Shown here: positions 25,967 through 35,027 of the stretch, in pieces | How the letters are laid out: each line of letters begins with the position of its first letter | How positions within the stretch are numbered: position 1 is the stretch's first letter | Assembly (NCBI GenBank): GCA_017467515.1 | Contig: JAFUSU010000025.1 | Location: forward strand, 1 to 43,183 | Reading direction: 5' to 3' | Source of the DNA: Alphaproteobacteria bacterium | GTDB lineage: Bacteria; Pseudomonadota; Alphaproteobacteria; RF32; CAG-239 | Length of the DNA: 43,183 nucleotides | Position numbers and translations under genes: made by a program | Notes under the pieces: model-generated | The model's database searches: none | Seen by the model: only the letters and a program-made list of their open reading frames with translations | What the model was told of the DNA's origin: nothing

Positions 25967-26683
25967 ATGAAAAAGATTTTTTTTATATTAACAATTTTAA
26001 ATTTTCTGACATTTAAAATATCGGTAGCTCAGATTGAGCGAACAGATACCGATTTTAAATCCTTGTGCCAAAATGTAGAAACATCCGTTAAGTTAAATTT
26101 TTATACATCGTACGGAAAATTAAGATACGACAACAGCTATTCCCGTAGCAATCTCACTCAGCTGGGCAAAAATATGGGAATGTTTGAAGAAGGGGATCTT
26201 GCCTCAGGTCTGGCTTTGGTAGATATTGCATCAGAATATGAACTCAGTACATCCAGTCGAAAAATGGTTAATAACGCAATTTGCATTATTCCTCAAGAGC
26301 TGAGTGTCTACATAGGTTTTCAAAATCCGGTTATTTATTTAGCACAAGATCTTATACCGGACAGTTGCCTCTATAACCTCGTTTTAAGACACGAACAAAT
26401 ACATCAGCAAATCAATGTAAATGCCCTCGAATATTTTATTCCGCTGATTTATCAACGCGTCAAACTAATCACCAAAAATATGAAACCGATGTACGTCGGC
26501 TCAGAACATCAAATAAAAAGCGGAACAAATGAAATGACCTCCTTTTATGCCAAACAAATTAATTCTCTGGTTGCTGAATTCAAACAAGAAATTATAGAGG
26601 AACAACGCAAATTAGACAATCGAGATCAATACACACTGGAAAGCAACATCTGCCACCGTTATAATGAAGAACATAAACAATAA
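25967..26683 (+). CDS. Exported protein with HExxH motif
   Basis: A 238-residue protein with a signal peptide (MKKIFFILTILNFLTFKISVAQ, cleavage near 21-22). The segment NLVLRHEQIHQQINVNALEY contains HEQIH (His142, Glu143, His146), the zinc-binding and catalytic motif of gluzincin- or metzincin-type peptidases, on a helix preceded by a hydrophobic strand. Four mature cysteines could form two disulfides. No third ligand can be assigned. It may be a periplasmic metalloprotease or a zinc-binding relative of DUF922-like proteins; I do not recognise a named family. Confidence 0.7.
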   Translation: MKKIFFILTILNFLTFKISVAQIERTDTDFKSLCQNVETSVKLNFYTSYGKLRYDNSYSRSNLTQLGKNMGMFEEGDLASGLALVDIASEYELSTSSRKMVNNAICIIPQELSVYIGFQNPVIYLAQDLIPDSCLYNLVLRHEQIHQQINVNALEYFIPLIYQRVKLITKNMKPMYVGSEHQIKSGTNEMTSFYAKQINSLVAEFKQEIIEEQRKLDNRDQYTLESNICHRYNEEHKQ

Positions 26684-26708
26684 CAAGCCGTAAAGATATG
26701 TCATAATA

Positions 26709-27821
26709 TTATTCAGGAGCAAGCTCGGCATAAACAATCTCACTTAGCGGAACCAAGCGTATATTTTTATCCTTTAAGGTTTTAATCCAAACTTTCAATG
26801 CTCTGACGGTTTGTGTTTTAGGGTGTCCGATAGCTATTGCATACCCCTCTTTTTGTGCAATTTTTTCTGTTTTTTCAAGTTGACCGAGGATATATTCCAA
26901 ATCATTATTATTATCCAAAAATACATCTCTATGAACACTTGGCGCACCGTATTTTTTAGCCGTAGCTTCACCTTGAGAGTTAGGCGTTGTTTTGGAATCC
27001 AAGAAAAACATCTTATTTTTTGCTAACAATTTCATAACAGGGATCAACTTATCGCTGTGTTCCGTTAATTCACTTCCCATATGATTATTAACCCCTACCG
27101 CATCCTTAAATTTTTTCAACATTTTTTCAAAAGCGTCAGAAATTTGGGTTGCACTCATTTTAACCGTCAAAACATCATCTGATACAAAAATATCGGATTT
27201 AGGTTGCATCGGAACATGAATCATAATTTCGTGACCGGATTTTTTTGCTTTTTCCACCTGATGATTTAGCCTTGAAGCAAAAGTAACAAAGGAAGAAGTC
27301 AAAGGAGCTTTAATTGCAGAAATTTCATTTGATCTGCTCGGACTTGCTCCCATATCGTCAATGACTATTGCAATTTTAACGGAAGATTTTACCTGTTTCC
27401 CCGACTGAGAAAAAGGACGATTCTGTATTTTTTTACCTTGCTGTTTTGCTTCAAAATATTTTTCAAGAGAAACCAATCTGCTGATATGAAGGACATCATA
27501 AGGCTCAGGCTGTTTGGAAGAATCCACCTTTAATTGCAAATGCTTTTCAAAATCCTCAAACCCCTGTTGAAGCATTTCTACAGGTTCTTCATCTTCCTCT
27601 ACAATAATTTCCGTAATTTCTTCAGGAAAATCTTGTTGCTCAACCACAGGTTCTTCTGTTATTTCCGGCACATTGACGACCTCCGGCAGACTTGACCAAT
27701 AATAGGCATAAAATACTGCAGCAAGCAAAAAAAGAAGAAAGATAAACACGGTACAAGAAATCCGACAAAAAGGAAAAACTTTTTGCAGATTCAAACGACT
27801 GAATTTCTTTGGCCGAGCCAC
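26709..27821 (-). CDS. Divergent polysaccharide deacetylase family protein
   Basis: A 370-residue protein of the YibQ/DUF610 group. One N-terminal membrane anchor (about 20-42, FIFLLFLLAAVFYAYYW) is followed by an acidic, Pro/Glu/Val-rich linker (about 50-90) and the catalytic-fold domain starting SSVKIAIVIDDMGASPSRS near 150, with HEIMIHVPMQPK, NNHMGSELT and a final GYAIAIGHPKTQTV. It probably acts in the periplasm on an envelope polysaccharide or peptidoglycan; no substrate is known. It follows lysS by 9 bp and is probably in the same transcript. Confidence 0.87.
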   Translation of the reverse strand: MARPKKFSRLNLQKVFPFCRISCTVFIFLLFLLAAVFYAYYWSSLPEVVNVPEITEEPVVEQQDFPEEITEIIVEEDEEPVEMLQQGFEDFEKHLQLKVDSSKQPEPYDVLHISRLVSLEKYFEAKQQGKKIQNRPFSQSGKQVKSSVKIAIVIDDMGASPSRSNEISAIKAPLTSSFVTFASRLNHQVEKAKKSGHEIMIHVPMQPKSDIFVSDDVLTVKMSATQISDAFEKMLKKFKDAVGVNNHMGSELTEHSDKLIPVMKLLAKNKMFFLDSKTTPNSQGEATAKKYGAPSVHRDVFLDNNNDLEYILGQLEKTEKIAQKEGYAIAIGHPKTQTVRALKVWIKTLKDKNIRLVPLSEIVYAELAPE

Positions 27822-27830
27822 GGTTTTCTC

Positions 27831-29303
27831 TTAATCTCTTTTACGCAGTGTCGGAAAAGCAATAACATCACGGATGGTCGCAGCACCCGTCAATAAAATA
27901 GCCAATCGATCAACACCCATACCCATACCGCCTGATGGAGGGAACCCGTTTTCCAAGGCGCAAATAAAATCTTCATCCAACATTTGGGCCTCATCATCAC
28001 CAGCTTCTCTATCGGCACACTGAGCTTCAAAACGCTCTCTCTGCTCTAACGGATTAGAAAGTTCAGAATAAGCGCATCCCATCTCCATACCGGCAATATA
28101 AGCATCAAAATGCTCAACTAAGCGGGGATTTGAACGATGGGTCTTTGCTAAAGGAGAAATATCACGAGGCATATCCATAACCAAAATCGGATCAATCAAA
28201 TGTTCCTCAACTTTAGCATCAAATACTTCTGAAATCACTTTACCCCAAGAAATACAATCACCGGCATCAACACCAACAGATTTAGCCAGTTCTTTAGCCT
28301 CATCTAATGTATCGACTTTCATAAAATCCGCACCGGTATATTCTTTAACTAAATCAATCATAGACTTGCGGGCAAAAGGTTTCCCTAAATCAATTTCGTG
28401 CTCATTAACGACAATTTTCTTTGTTCCTAAAACTTTTTCTGCAACATAAGCGATAAGTTCCGGAATTAAGTCAGCCATAGTATTATAATCGGCATAAGCC
28501 TGATATGCCTCCAATGCCGTAAACTCCGGATTATGACTTTTATCAATACCTTCATTTCTGAAATTACGACCAATCTCAAAAACACGTTCAAAGCCACCGA
28601 CAACAAGCTTTTTCAAATATAATTCCGGAGCGATACGCAAATACAAATCCATATCCAATGTATTGTGGTGCGTTATAAAAGGTTTCGCATTAGCACCGCC
28701 CATAATAGGATGTAACATCGGCGTTTCAACTTCTAAGAAATTATGTTCTTCAAAATAACGACGAATGGCCGAAGTAATCTGACAGCGCTTTTGGAAAATT
28801 TCTCTGCTGTCATCATTCATAATAAAATCAACATATCTTTGACGATAACGAGCTTCAACATCCGTTAATCCGTGAAATTTTTCAGGTAACGGTTGTAAAG
28901 ACTTAGAGATAATATCAAAAGATTCGGCTGCAATTGACAACTCCCCGCGCGGCGTACGACGAATATAACCGCTGATACCGACAATATCTCCGACATCTAA
29001 ACTTTTCAAACGGTCCAAAGCTTCTTCCGGAAGATGATTTTTATGACAGAAGGCTTGTATTTTACCGCTGGCATCTTTAACGTCAATAAACATACCGCTG
29101 TTGCGTACAGCCATTGCACGACCTGCAATGGTATATCTATCCTCTGTATCCGTTCCGCTTTCCAAAGCCTCATATTTTTTTTGCAAATCTGCAGCGCAAG
29201 CATTTGGCTTGAAAATGTAAGGATACGGATTATAACCGTTGTCTTGCAGAGTCTTTAACTTTGCCAACCGCGATTCGCGGTGAATATTTGTTTCTTCAGT
29301 CAT
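27831..29303 (-). CDS. lysS: Lysyl-tRNA synthetase, class II
   Basis: Charges tRNA-Lys. The N-terminal OB-fold anticodon-binding domain (about 45-150) contains [19 protein letters not shown]. Class II motifs follow: motif 1 around [17 protein letters not shown], motif 2 [20 protein letters not shown] and motif 3 [16 protein letters not shown]. The start taken is ATG 29303 ([12 protein letters not shown]), giving 490 residues; upstream in-frame codons at 29309 or 29333 are possible. It has its own promoter (29343-29371) and heads a pair with the polysaccharide deacetylase gene. Confidence 0.97.
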   Translation of the reverse strand: MTEETNIHRESRLAKLKTLQDNGYNPYPYIFKPNACAADLQKKYEALESGTDTEDRYTIAGRAMAVRNSGMFIDVKDASGKIQAFCHKNHLPEEALDRLKSLDVGDIVGISGYIRRTPRGELSIAAESFDIISKSLQPLPEKFHGLTDVEARYRQRYVDFIMNDDSREIFQKRCQITSAIRRYFEEHNFLEVETPMLHPIMGGANAKPFITHHNTLDMDLYLRIAPELYLKKLVVGGFERVFEIGRNFRNEGIDKSHNPEFTALEAYQAYADYNTMADLIPELIAYVAEKVLGTKKIVVNEHEIDLGKPFARKSMIDLVKEYTGADFMKVDTLDEAKELAKSVGVDAGDCISWGKVISEVFDAKVEEHLIDPILVMDMPRDISPLAKTHRSNPRLVEHFDAYIAGMEMGCAYSELSNPLEQRERFEAQCADREAGDDEAQMLDEDFICALENGFPPSGGMGMGVDRLAILLTGAATIRDVIAFPTLRKRD

Positions 29304-29342
29304 CAACATATTCCATTCATCAAAAATTATCACTAGTTACGG

Positions 29343-29371
29343 ACTATAACGTCTGCCACATTATTTTTCAA
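29343..29371 (-). promoter_or_regulatory. lysS promoter
   Basis: Minus strand TTGAAA (29366-29371) and TATAGT (29343-29348) with 17-bp spacing, about 40 bp upstream of the chosen lysS start. Confidence 0.55.
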
Positions 29372-29391
29372 TAAAAATTATTCTTTTCATC

Positions 29392-29420
29392 TGGACAAAA
29401 ATGTAAAAAAAGCATATATT
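29392..29420 (+). promoter_or_regulatory. Promoter of the 428-residue exported protein gene
   Basis: TGGACA (29392-29397) and TATATT (29415-29420) with a 17-bp spacer, 24 bp upstream of the start codon. A good AAAGGAG ribosome binding site follows. Confidence 0.55.
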
Positions 29421-29444
29421 TAAACCAAGGTAAAGGAGAAATAT

Positions 29445-30731
29445 ATGTCTGAAAAAAACTGGTTCAAAAATACAATCCGAAAAGTTGGGGCTTTTTTCTT
29501 ATTGTCATCAGCCCCTTTGACTTCTTCTGCACAAGGAACGCAACCTGCGGATAATAGCCCTCAGAATCAAAAACAAGTAGCCGATGCTGCACCTACCGTA
29601 AATAACAATATAAAAAAATTACAGCAAGAGCTCAGTAAAACGAAATTTACTAAATACAAGGGATTAAATATAGATTTGGATTCTATTCAACCGCAAGAAA
29701 TCACCCATGTTTTTGAATCCGGTTGCAATCCTTGCATAACCGATAATTTTAAACCTATCCGTACGGCCAAATATATTGGTTTATGCCAAATGGACATCAA
29801 TACTGTTATCCCAAGATTTATTGAAGAAAAATGCAAAAATTCTACACATTTCAGCAGCCTGTATACGTTCAAAAAAAATAAAAAAATCCGAACCGCTGCG
29901 TTTATGAATGAATGGCGTAAACTCAGCTATGGACCATATGCGGCTGAATTTGAACACGCGCAATTTAGCTTTATGTTTGAAATTGTTTACCAAAATATTT
30001 TCGACAAATTACATAAAACAGGATATTTTCCGGAAATTAATATAGAAAACTGCGCGAATCCTGAAAATTTCATATACTCGGCAGCCGTTATGTCATGCGT
30101 CAATCAAAATCCGAAAAGAACTGATGAAATCTTTTTGCGAACCTTTAATGATATGTGCAAAGCGGAACTGCAAAAGCATAAGATTCCTTTTGCAAATCAT
30201 TTCAACCCCAAGGCTGAATACAAAACGAAAATGCCTGTTTTGAAACAAGATTTAGCAAAAAATATAGCTTTGTTAGAAAAAAACGGTCTTGAAATTGATG
30301 ACAGTTACACGAAAATCGCTCTGGAAACCTATTCCACCAAGGATATTGTTTTCGGTAAAATGGGAGGACGCTACAAACAGGAACGTAAGTTGCTGGAAGA
30401 AAAATTATTAAGAATTAAAAAGATGAATACATTACAAAATCTGTTGACCTCCCCTGTTATGGCACAGACAATCGGAGATAAAAATATTGATTTTGCAACA
30501 ACCAGTTTTGCTTTTCATCCTGAAATTGAAAAAGAAATCAATATCCTCAGGGAAATAGAAAATGCCAGAAATCTGATAAGCTCTAATAAAAAAACGGATT
30601 CTGAAGAAATTGTTTATCAAAATCAAAATAATCAATCTCCCAAAAGACATAACATTGCTTTAGGACAGAAGCAAGTGACATTAGCTGATTTAAGAAGGCA
30701 AAAAATAAAAAACTCTCGTCAAAAAGCCTAA
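29445..30731 (+). CDS. Hypothetical exported protein, 428 residues
   Basis: Not recognised. A signal peptide (basic start, hydrophobic VGAFFLLSSAPLTSSAQ, cleavage near 30) is followed by a low-complexity Gln/Asn/Pro segment and a mostly helical domain with about seven cysteines (FESGCNPCITDN, GLCQMD, EEKCKNS, IENCANP, VMSCVNQ, NDMCKAE), suggesting disulfides in the periplasm or outside the cell. Three segments contain an M/V-C or N-C plus aromatic pattern but no clear repeat. The C-terminus is very basic (LADLRRQKIKNSRQKA). A monocistronic unit between lysS and lexA. Confidence 0.78.
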   Translation: MSEKNWFKNTIRKVGAFFLLSSAPLTSSAQGTQPADNSPQNQKQVADAAPTVNNNIKKLQQELSKTKFTKYKGLNIDLDSIQPQEITHVFESGCNPCITDNFKPIRTAKYIGLCQMDINTVIPRFIEEKCKNSTHFSSLYTFKKNKKIRTAAFMNEWRKLSYGPYAAEFEHAQFSFMFEIVYQNIFDKLHKTGYFPEINIENCANPENFIYSAAVMSCVNQNPKRTDEIFLRTFNDMCKAELQKHKIPFANHFNPKAEYKTKMPVLKQDLAKNIALLEKNGLEIDDSYTKIALETYSTKDIVFGKMGGRYKQERKLLEEKLLRIKKMNTLQNLLTSPVMAQTIGDKNIDFATTSFAFHPEIEKEINILREIENARNLISSNKKTDSEEIVYQNQNNQSPKRHNIALGQKQVTLADLRRQKIKNSRQKA

Positions 30732-30759
30732 CTTTAAGCTTGACTAAAAAAAAGAACTA

Positions 30760-30791
30760 AAGTAGAACAAAATATGTATTTTGTTCTACTT
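30760..30791 (+). promoter_or_regulatory. Perfect 32-bp palindrome, probable lexA operator
   Basis: AAGTAGAACAAAATA (30760-30774) and its exact complement (30777-30791) flank a 2-bp centre, just 17 bp upstream of the lexA start. It contains GAAC and GTTC half-sites 14 bp apart. The classical alphaproteobacterial LexA box is a direct repeat, GTTC-N7-GTTC, so this symmetrical form is unusual. The position fits autoregulation by LexA. It is not followed by a U-run, so a terminator for the upstream gene is less likely. Confidence 0.65.
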
Positions 30792-30808
30792 GTTTTATGG
30801 AGTTACCG

Positions 30809-31465
30809 ATGCTGACGGAAAAACAATACAAATTGCTGATGTATATTAATAAGGTTTTGAAAGAAACCGGTTGTTCTCCTTCTTTTGAAGAAATGAAACA
30901 AGCCGTCGGTCTGAAATCAAAATCAGGGATTCACGCCCTTATAGAAGCATTGGAAGAACGCAACTTCATTCGAAAGTTACCGCATAAAGCCCGCGCGCTT
31001 GAAGTTTTGCGCTTACCTCGTTTTAAGCCAAGCGCCATTATTGCTGAAGAAAAAAAGCGTGAAGAAGCTCTGCAAAACAGCGCAGCCTCTATTCCTCTAT
31101 ATGGGAAAATTGCTGCCGGAACACCGATTGAAGCAATTGCCAATGAAACAGAAACAATACCTGTCCCATTCGAAATGGTCGCTCACGGTCAATTTTATGC
31201 ACTCACGATTGAGGGCGAATCAATGATTGAGGCCGGTATTTTAGACGGCGATACCGTTATCATCAAAAAAACAGATACCGCCAATAACGGAGATATTGCC
31301 GTTGCTTTGGTTGACGACAATGAGGCCACTCTGAAAATCATCAAAAAAGAAGGGGATAAAATTTCCTTAATTCCTTGCAATAAAAACTACCAAACAAAAA
31401 CATTGCCGGCTTCCCGCGTTAAAATTCAAGGAACTTTATCAGGATTGTTAAGAACTTACCATTAA
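30809..31465 (+). CDS. lexA: SOS repressor LexA
   Basis: Repressor of the DNA damage response, inactivated by RecA-stimulated self-cleavage. A winged helix-turn-helix N-terminus begins MLTEKQYKLLMYINKVLKE. The cleavage site is an Ala-Gly pair in the segment YGKIAAGTPIEA, the catalytic Ser is in IEGESMIEAGILDGD and the Lys in GDIAVALVDDNEATLK. The ATG at 30809 has TGGAG 6-7 bases upstream, so it is preferred over the ATG at 30797 that contains that site. Length 218. The 32-bp palindrome upstream is the likely operator. Confidence 0.95.
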   Translation: MLTEKQYKLLMYINKVLKETGCSPSFEEMKQAVGLKSKSGIHALIEALEERNFIRKLPHKARALEVLRLPRFKPSAIIAEEKKREEALQNSAASIPLYGKIAAGTPIEAIANETETIPVPFEMVAHGQFYALTIEGESMIEAGILDGDTVIIKKTDTANNGDIAVALVDDNEATLKIIKKEGDKISLIPCNKNYQTKTLPASRVKIQGTLSGLLRTYH

Positions 31466-31468
31466 TTT

Positions 31469-31496
31469 TTGACTCTCTCTTGTACTGTGTTAACAT
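31469..31496 (+). promoter_or_regulatory. Probable thyA promoter
   Basis: TTGACT (31469-31474) and TAACAT (31491-31496) with a 16-bp spacer lie directly after the lexA stop codon. Confidence 0.4.
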
Positions 31497-31548
31497 TGCT
31501 TTGAAATGTAATTATTATTTTTATTGTTAAACTAAAAAAGTGAATGTT

Positions 31549-32334
31549 ATGAAACAGTATCTCGATTTATTACAGGACATTTTAGACAACGGCGTTGATA
31601 AGGGGGATCGCACAGGGACGGGGACTCGCTCTGTTTTCGGTCGTCAAATGCGATTCGATTTATCTCAGGGTTTCCCCTTACTGACAACCAAAAAAGTACA
31701 TCTCAAAAGTATTATCTATGAGTTACTTTGGTTTTTAAAAGGCGATACCAACGTCCGTTATTTACAGGAACATGGCGTCCGTATCTGGAACGAATGGGCT
31801 GATGAAAACGGTGATCTTGGTCCGGTTTATGGCGCCCAGTGGCGCAACTGGAACAATGAAGGGATTGACCAAATTAAAAATTTGATTGAAACACTCAAAA
31901 AGAATCCCAATGATCGCCGTATGATTGTTTCCGCTTGGAATCCATCACAAGTTCCGAATATGGCTCTTCCGCCCTGTCATATGATGTTCCAATTTTATGT
32001 TGCCGACAATAAACTGTCTTGTATGTTGTATCAGCGCAGCTGCGATATGTTTTTAGGTGTTCCCTTCAACATCGCATCTTATGCCCTGCTAACGATGATG
32101 ATTGCTCACGTTTGCGGCTTTGAGCCGGGTGAATTTGTGCATACATTGGGGGATACCCATATCTACCACAATCACTTCGAACAGGTAAAAGAACAACTCG
32201 CTCGCGAACCTCGTCCTTTACCTCAAATGATTATCAAACGAAAGGTCGATTCTATTGATGATTTTCAATATGAAGACTTTGAGCTGGTGGGTTACGATCC
32301 TTGGCCGGCAATTAAAGGCGTTGTTTCCGTTTAA
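31549..32334 (+). CDS. thyA: Thymidylate synthase (ThyA)
   Basis: Makes dTMP from dUMP using methylene-THF supplied via the folate cycle that includes FolD. The 261 residues from ATG 31549 ([15 protein letters not shown]) match the E. coli start. Motifs: [19 protein letters not shown], the catalytic cysteine in [31 protein letters not shown] and the C-terminal [20 protein letters not shown] at 31540 in frame is less likely. dfrA/folA, often next to thyA, is not present. Confidence 0.98.
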   Translation: MKQYLDLLQDILDNGVDKGDRTGTGTRSVFGRQMRFDLSQGFPLLTTKKVHLKSIIYELLWFLKGDTNVRYLQEHGVRIWNEWADENGDLGPVYGAQWRNWNNEGIDQIKNLIETLKKNPNDRRMIVSAWNPSQVPNMALPPCHMMFQFYVADNKLSCMLYQRSCDMFLGVPFNIASYALLTMMIAHVCGFEPGEFVHTLGDTHIYHNHFEQVKEQLAREPRPLPQMIIKRKVDSIDDFQYEDFELVGYDPWPAIKGVVSV

Positions 32335-32352
32335 GCCTGCCGAACAGCAATT

Positions 32353-32389
32353 AAAAATGATCGAAATTTTTATTTCGGTCATTTTTTTT
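32353..32389 (+). terminator. thyA terminator
   Basis: Fifteen-base arms, 32353-32367 and 32372-32386, pair with one G-U wobble, with a TTTT loop and a run of eight T on the 3' side. A strong intrinsic terminator directly after thyA. Confidence 0.85.
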
Positions 32390-32503
32390 GTACTTTTGAC
32401 AAAAAAAATAAAAAAAGGGACTAGATTTAGCCTCAAAAATGTGGTATGTTATGGACGTGTTTTTAGGAACACTGGATACAATATCAATAGATAGGATGAT
32501 TCA

Positions 32504-33010
32504 ATGAATAAAAAAATAACATCTGCTTATGCTTTTAATTCCGGAGATTATGTTGTCTATCCGGCTCACGGTGTCGGCAAAGTGTCTGACATAACAAAAC
32601 AAAAAATTGCCGGTTCAGAATTGGAATTAATCGTTGTTAATTTCGATAAAGATAAAATGACTCTTCGTATTCCGATGGCTAAAGCTGAAAACAGCGGATT
32701 GCGCCGTATTTCCGAAACATCTACAATGAATGACGCCCTCTCTGTTTTAAAAGGCAAGGCTAAAGTCAAAAAAGTAATGTGGTCTCGCCGCGCTCAAGAA
32801 TATGAGAATAAAATTAATTCAGGTAACCCTGTTGCCATCGCTGAAGTTATTCGCGACTTGTATCGCAGCGAAAATCTGGCTGAACAATCTTACAGTGAAC
32901 GTCAAATTTACGAGCAAGCTCTTGATCGTTTGGCCAATGAAGTTGCCGTATGTGACAGTATTTCTGTTGAAGATGCAACTAAGAAATTAATTTCTATTCT
33001 GGCAAAATAA
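32504..33010 (+). CDS. CarD/CdnL-type RNA polymerase-binding regulator
   Basis: A 168-residue transcription factor that binds the RNA polymerase beta subunit and stabilises open complexes, notably at rRNA promoters. The N-terminal RNAP-interacting domain has FNSGDYVVYPAHGVGKVSDI near residue 8; the helical DNA-binding C-terminal domain includes VKKVMWSRRAQEYENKINSG and RDLYRSE. It resembles Caulobacter CdnL. Monocistronic, with TAGGAT as ribosome binding site and a strong terminator downstream. The 169-bp upstream gap holds the thyA terminator and an AT-rich stretch with no convincing promoter. Confidence 0.93.
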   Translation: MNKKITSAYAFNSGDYVVYPAHGVGKVSDITKQKIAGSELELIVVNFDKDKMTLRIPMAKAENSGLRRISETSTMNDALSVLKGKAKVKKVMWSRRAQEYENKINSGNPVAIAEVIRDLYRSENLAEQSYSERQIYEQALDRLANEVAVCDSISVEDATKKLISILAK

Positions 33011-33029
33011 AAGAACAGAAAATCAAATA

Positions 33030-33062
33030 AAAAAACCTGTGTTTTTCAACACAGGTTTTTTT
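33030..33062. terminator. Bidirectional terminator, carD / yacG
   Basis: Perfect 14-bp arms, AAAAAACCTGTGTT and its complement, with a TTTC loop between the convergent genes. Confidence 0.9.
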
Positions 33063-33063
33063 A

Positions 33064-33276
33064 TTAATCTTCTTCCGAATATTTGGATTCAACAATTTGC
33101 TCAAGTTTCTCATAATCCTTTTCATCCAACTCCTGTGCCGGAACGGCATAACTGCCATCAAGCCAATGTCCCAAATCTATATCAGCACAGCGCTTTGAAC
33201 AAAAGGGCTTATATTTACATTCAGCAACAACTTTATGGCAAATCGGGCACTTATGCATTTTGATTACTTCTGCCAT
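33064..33276 (-). CDS. yacG: DNA gyrase inhibitor YacG
   Basis: Small zinc protein that binds GyrB and inhibits gyrase in E. coli. The 70 residues from ATG 33276 include the zinc site C-P-I-C near the start and FCSKRCADIDLGHWLDGSYAVP, the family hallmark. The start overlaps the stop of the ribonuclease gene (TAATG), indicating translational coupling. Last gene of the minus-strand block pilin-fliX-dksA-maf-rng-yacG. Confidence 0.93.
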   Translation of the reverse strand: MAEVIKMHKCPICHKVVAECKYKPFCSKRCADIDLGHWLDGSYAVPAQELDEKDYEKLEQIVESKYSEED

Positions 33277-34442
33277 TATTTTTGAACCCGACCTGTTCCC
33301 TGACAACATTCACAAACAGATGTCAAAAGGTTGCTTAAGCTTGGACGGCGGCGAACTCTGATAATCTCGACATTACCTGCTCTGCTTAAACCGAACAAAC
33401 GTGCTTTATTTTTATCTTTTGCCAACTCTCTCTCTAAAATATCAAGAACCGGCTTTATAAATTTATATTCTGAAGAACCTGCAAAATCGATAACGATTTT
33501 ACCGGACAAATTGCGTAATCTGATTTGTCTTGCTATTTCAACAGCAGCTTCTTCATTAAGATGAGAAATAGAACCGTGCCCTTTATCTTCACCGCTATCA
33601 ACATCTATTGCGACAAAGGCTTTCGTTTCCTCTATAAAAATTCTACCGCCTGACGGGAGCTTAACCGTTTTCAATAAAGCTTCAGACAGCATATCTGCAA
33701 TACCAAATTCCGTAAAAGGCTCCGGATGATAAACTGTTTCGACATCACCTTCAAACACATCTTTAATTTCATCTTCAAGATGATGATTATTCAAAACAAC
33801 TTTTTGTAAAGTATCTTCATTATTAATAATATCATCAAAAATCGGATTATCTTTACTGTACAATAGCGCAGGAGCTGTTGCTATTCTGGCTTTTGTACGC
33901 ATATCATCATAGAGCTGACGTAAATCATCCATTTCTGCCCATATATCCTCAATAGAAGCCTCTACGGAAGATGTTCTCAATATCCATCCCTCTTGGCCCG
34001 TTGTATGTTCTACAACTTTCTGTTTATATTCTTCTGCTAAAATTTTATTCGCAATTCTGGAAGAAGCCTCAACCCCCATTTTAAACGGACAATAACAAAT
34101 ATTCTGTCCGACAAATTGAACAGAGCGCACAACTTTTGCTCCTTTTTCAGCACGAGCTTCTTGCTGAACCTGAACAACAACGCTCTGACCTTCGGTTAAA
34201 TTTGCATCGTGTCCGTATTCATCACCATTTAAAAATGCAGGACGAGTATCGTTTATATCAACAAAGTAACCTGTTTTACCATTAACCAACTCTGTTTTTC
34301 CGGTAATTTTACCTAAATAAATATTTCCTTCACATACGCCGTTATCATTAAACTGTTCATACTCACACAAACGCCCCTGACTCAGCATTGCAATTTGACT
34401 CTGACCATTTTTTTGCTCATAAATGATAGTATCTATACTCAT
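33276..34442 (-). CDS. rng: Ribonuclease E/G family protein, short form
   Basis: Endoribonuclease for 5' rRNA maturation and mRNA decay. At 388 residues it is shorter than E. coli RNase G (489) and lacks the large C-terminal scaffold of RNase E. An S1-like domain lies at about 37-110 (GNIYLGKITGKTELVNGKTGYFVDI). The catalytic Asp pair is in KAFVAIDVDSGE and GKIVIDFAG. The zinc-link region reads CECCQGTG at the C-terminus. It overlaps maf by 4 bases and yacG by one. Whether a full RNase E exists elsewhere is unknown. Confidence 0.92.
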   Translation of the reverse strand: MSIDTIIYEQKNGQSQIAMLSQGRLCEYEQFNDNGVCEGNIYLGKITGKTELVNGKTGYFVDINDTRPAFLNGDEYGHDANLTEGQSVVVQVQQEARAEKGAKVVRSVQFVGQNICYCPFKMGVEASSRIANKILAEEYKQKVVEHTTGQEGWILRTSSVEASIEDIWAEMDDLRQLYDDMRTKARIATAPALLYSKDNPIFDDIINNEDTLQKVVLNNHHLEDEIKDVFEGDVETVYHPEPFTEFGIADMLSEALLKTVKLPSGGRIFIEETKAFVAIDVDSGEDKGHGSISHLNEEAAVEIARQIRLRNLSGKIVIDFAGSSEYKFIKPVLDILERELAKDKNKARLFGLSRAGNVEIIRVRRRPSLSNLLTSVCECCQGTGRVQK

Positions 34443-35011
34443 TTTATTCCTGCTCCAATTAACATATTACGAACTTCATACAACGGCAATCCGATAATAT
34501 TCGTGTAAGATCCTATAATTTTTTTAACAAAACCGGATAAAGCCCCTTCAATTGTGTATCCTGCACATCCCACCCATTCATTAGTGGCAACATAATCATC
34601 TATTTCTTTCTCTGTCATTTTTTTAATGATGACACGTGTTGTAACACACCGAACAGAAACCTGTCCTGTTGTCGAAATAACACAAACACCGCTCAAAAAC
34701 TTGTGAGCCTTACCGGATAATAAACGCATAACAGATTTTTGAACCTCGGCATCAGGAGACTTCTGCAAAATTTTTCCTCCAACAACGAGTACCGTATCAC
34801 CCGCCAAAACAACTTTTCCACTATGCTTACGAGCAACAGTAAGAGCTTTTTCTTTAGCCATACGTTTCACATATTCGGTCGGCTGTTCAAATTTATGCGG
34901 TGTCTCATCTATATCTGCCCCTTCAACAAGCTCCGGTTCATACCCGATTTGTTGTAATAAAGCATATCTGTGGGGAGAACAAGAAGCGAGTATAAAATTC
35001 TTCTTAAGCAT
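34439..35011 (-). CDS. Maf-like nucleotide pyrophosphatase
   Basis: House-cleaning pyrophosphatase of the Maf family, hydrolysing non-canonical or pyrimidine NTPs; in some bacteria it affects septation. The 190 residues begin LKKNFILASCSPHRYALLQQIG; the usual SPRR motif is SPHR here, a substitution worth noting. Further motifs are EYVKRMAKEKA, VVLAGDTVLVV and YTIEGALSGFVKKIIGSYTNIIGLPL. The start overlaps the ribonuclease gene downstream by 4 bases. maf-rng-yacG is a conserved alphaproteobacterial trio. Confidence 0.94.
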   Translation of the reverse strand: MLKKNFILASCSPHRYALLQQIGYEPELVEGADIDETPHKFEQPTEYVKRMAKEKALTVARKHSGKVVLAGDTVLVVGGKILQKSPDAEVQKSVMRLLSGKAHKFLSGVCVISTTGQVSVRCVTTRVIIKKMTEKEIDDYVATNEWVGCAGYTIEGALSGFVKKIIGSYTNIIGLPLYEVRNMLIGAGIK

Positions 35012-35027
35012 CGGATCCCATTGTTAT

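Noticed and set aside
30760..30791. The palindrome as a terminator of the 428-residue gene
   Set aside because: A 2-base centre, no U-tract, and a position 17 bp before the lexA start all fit an operator better.
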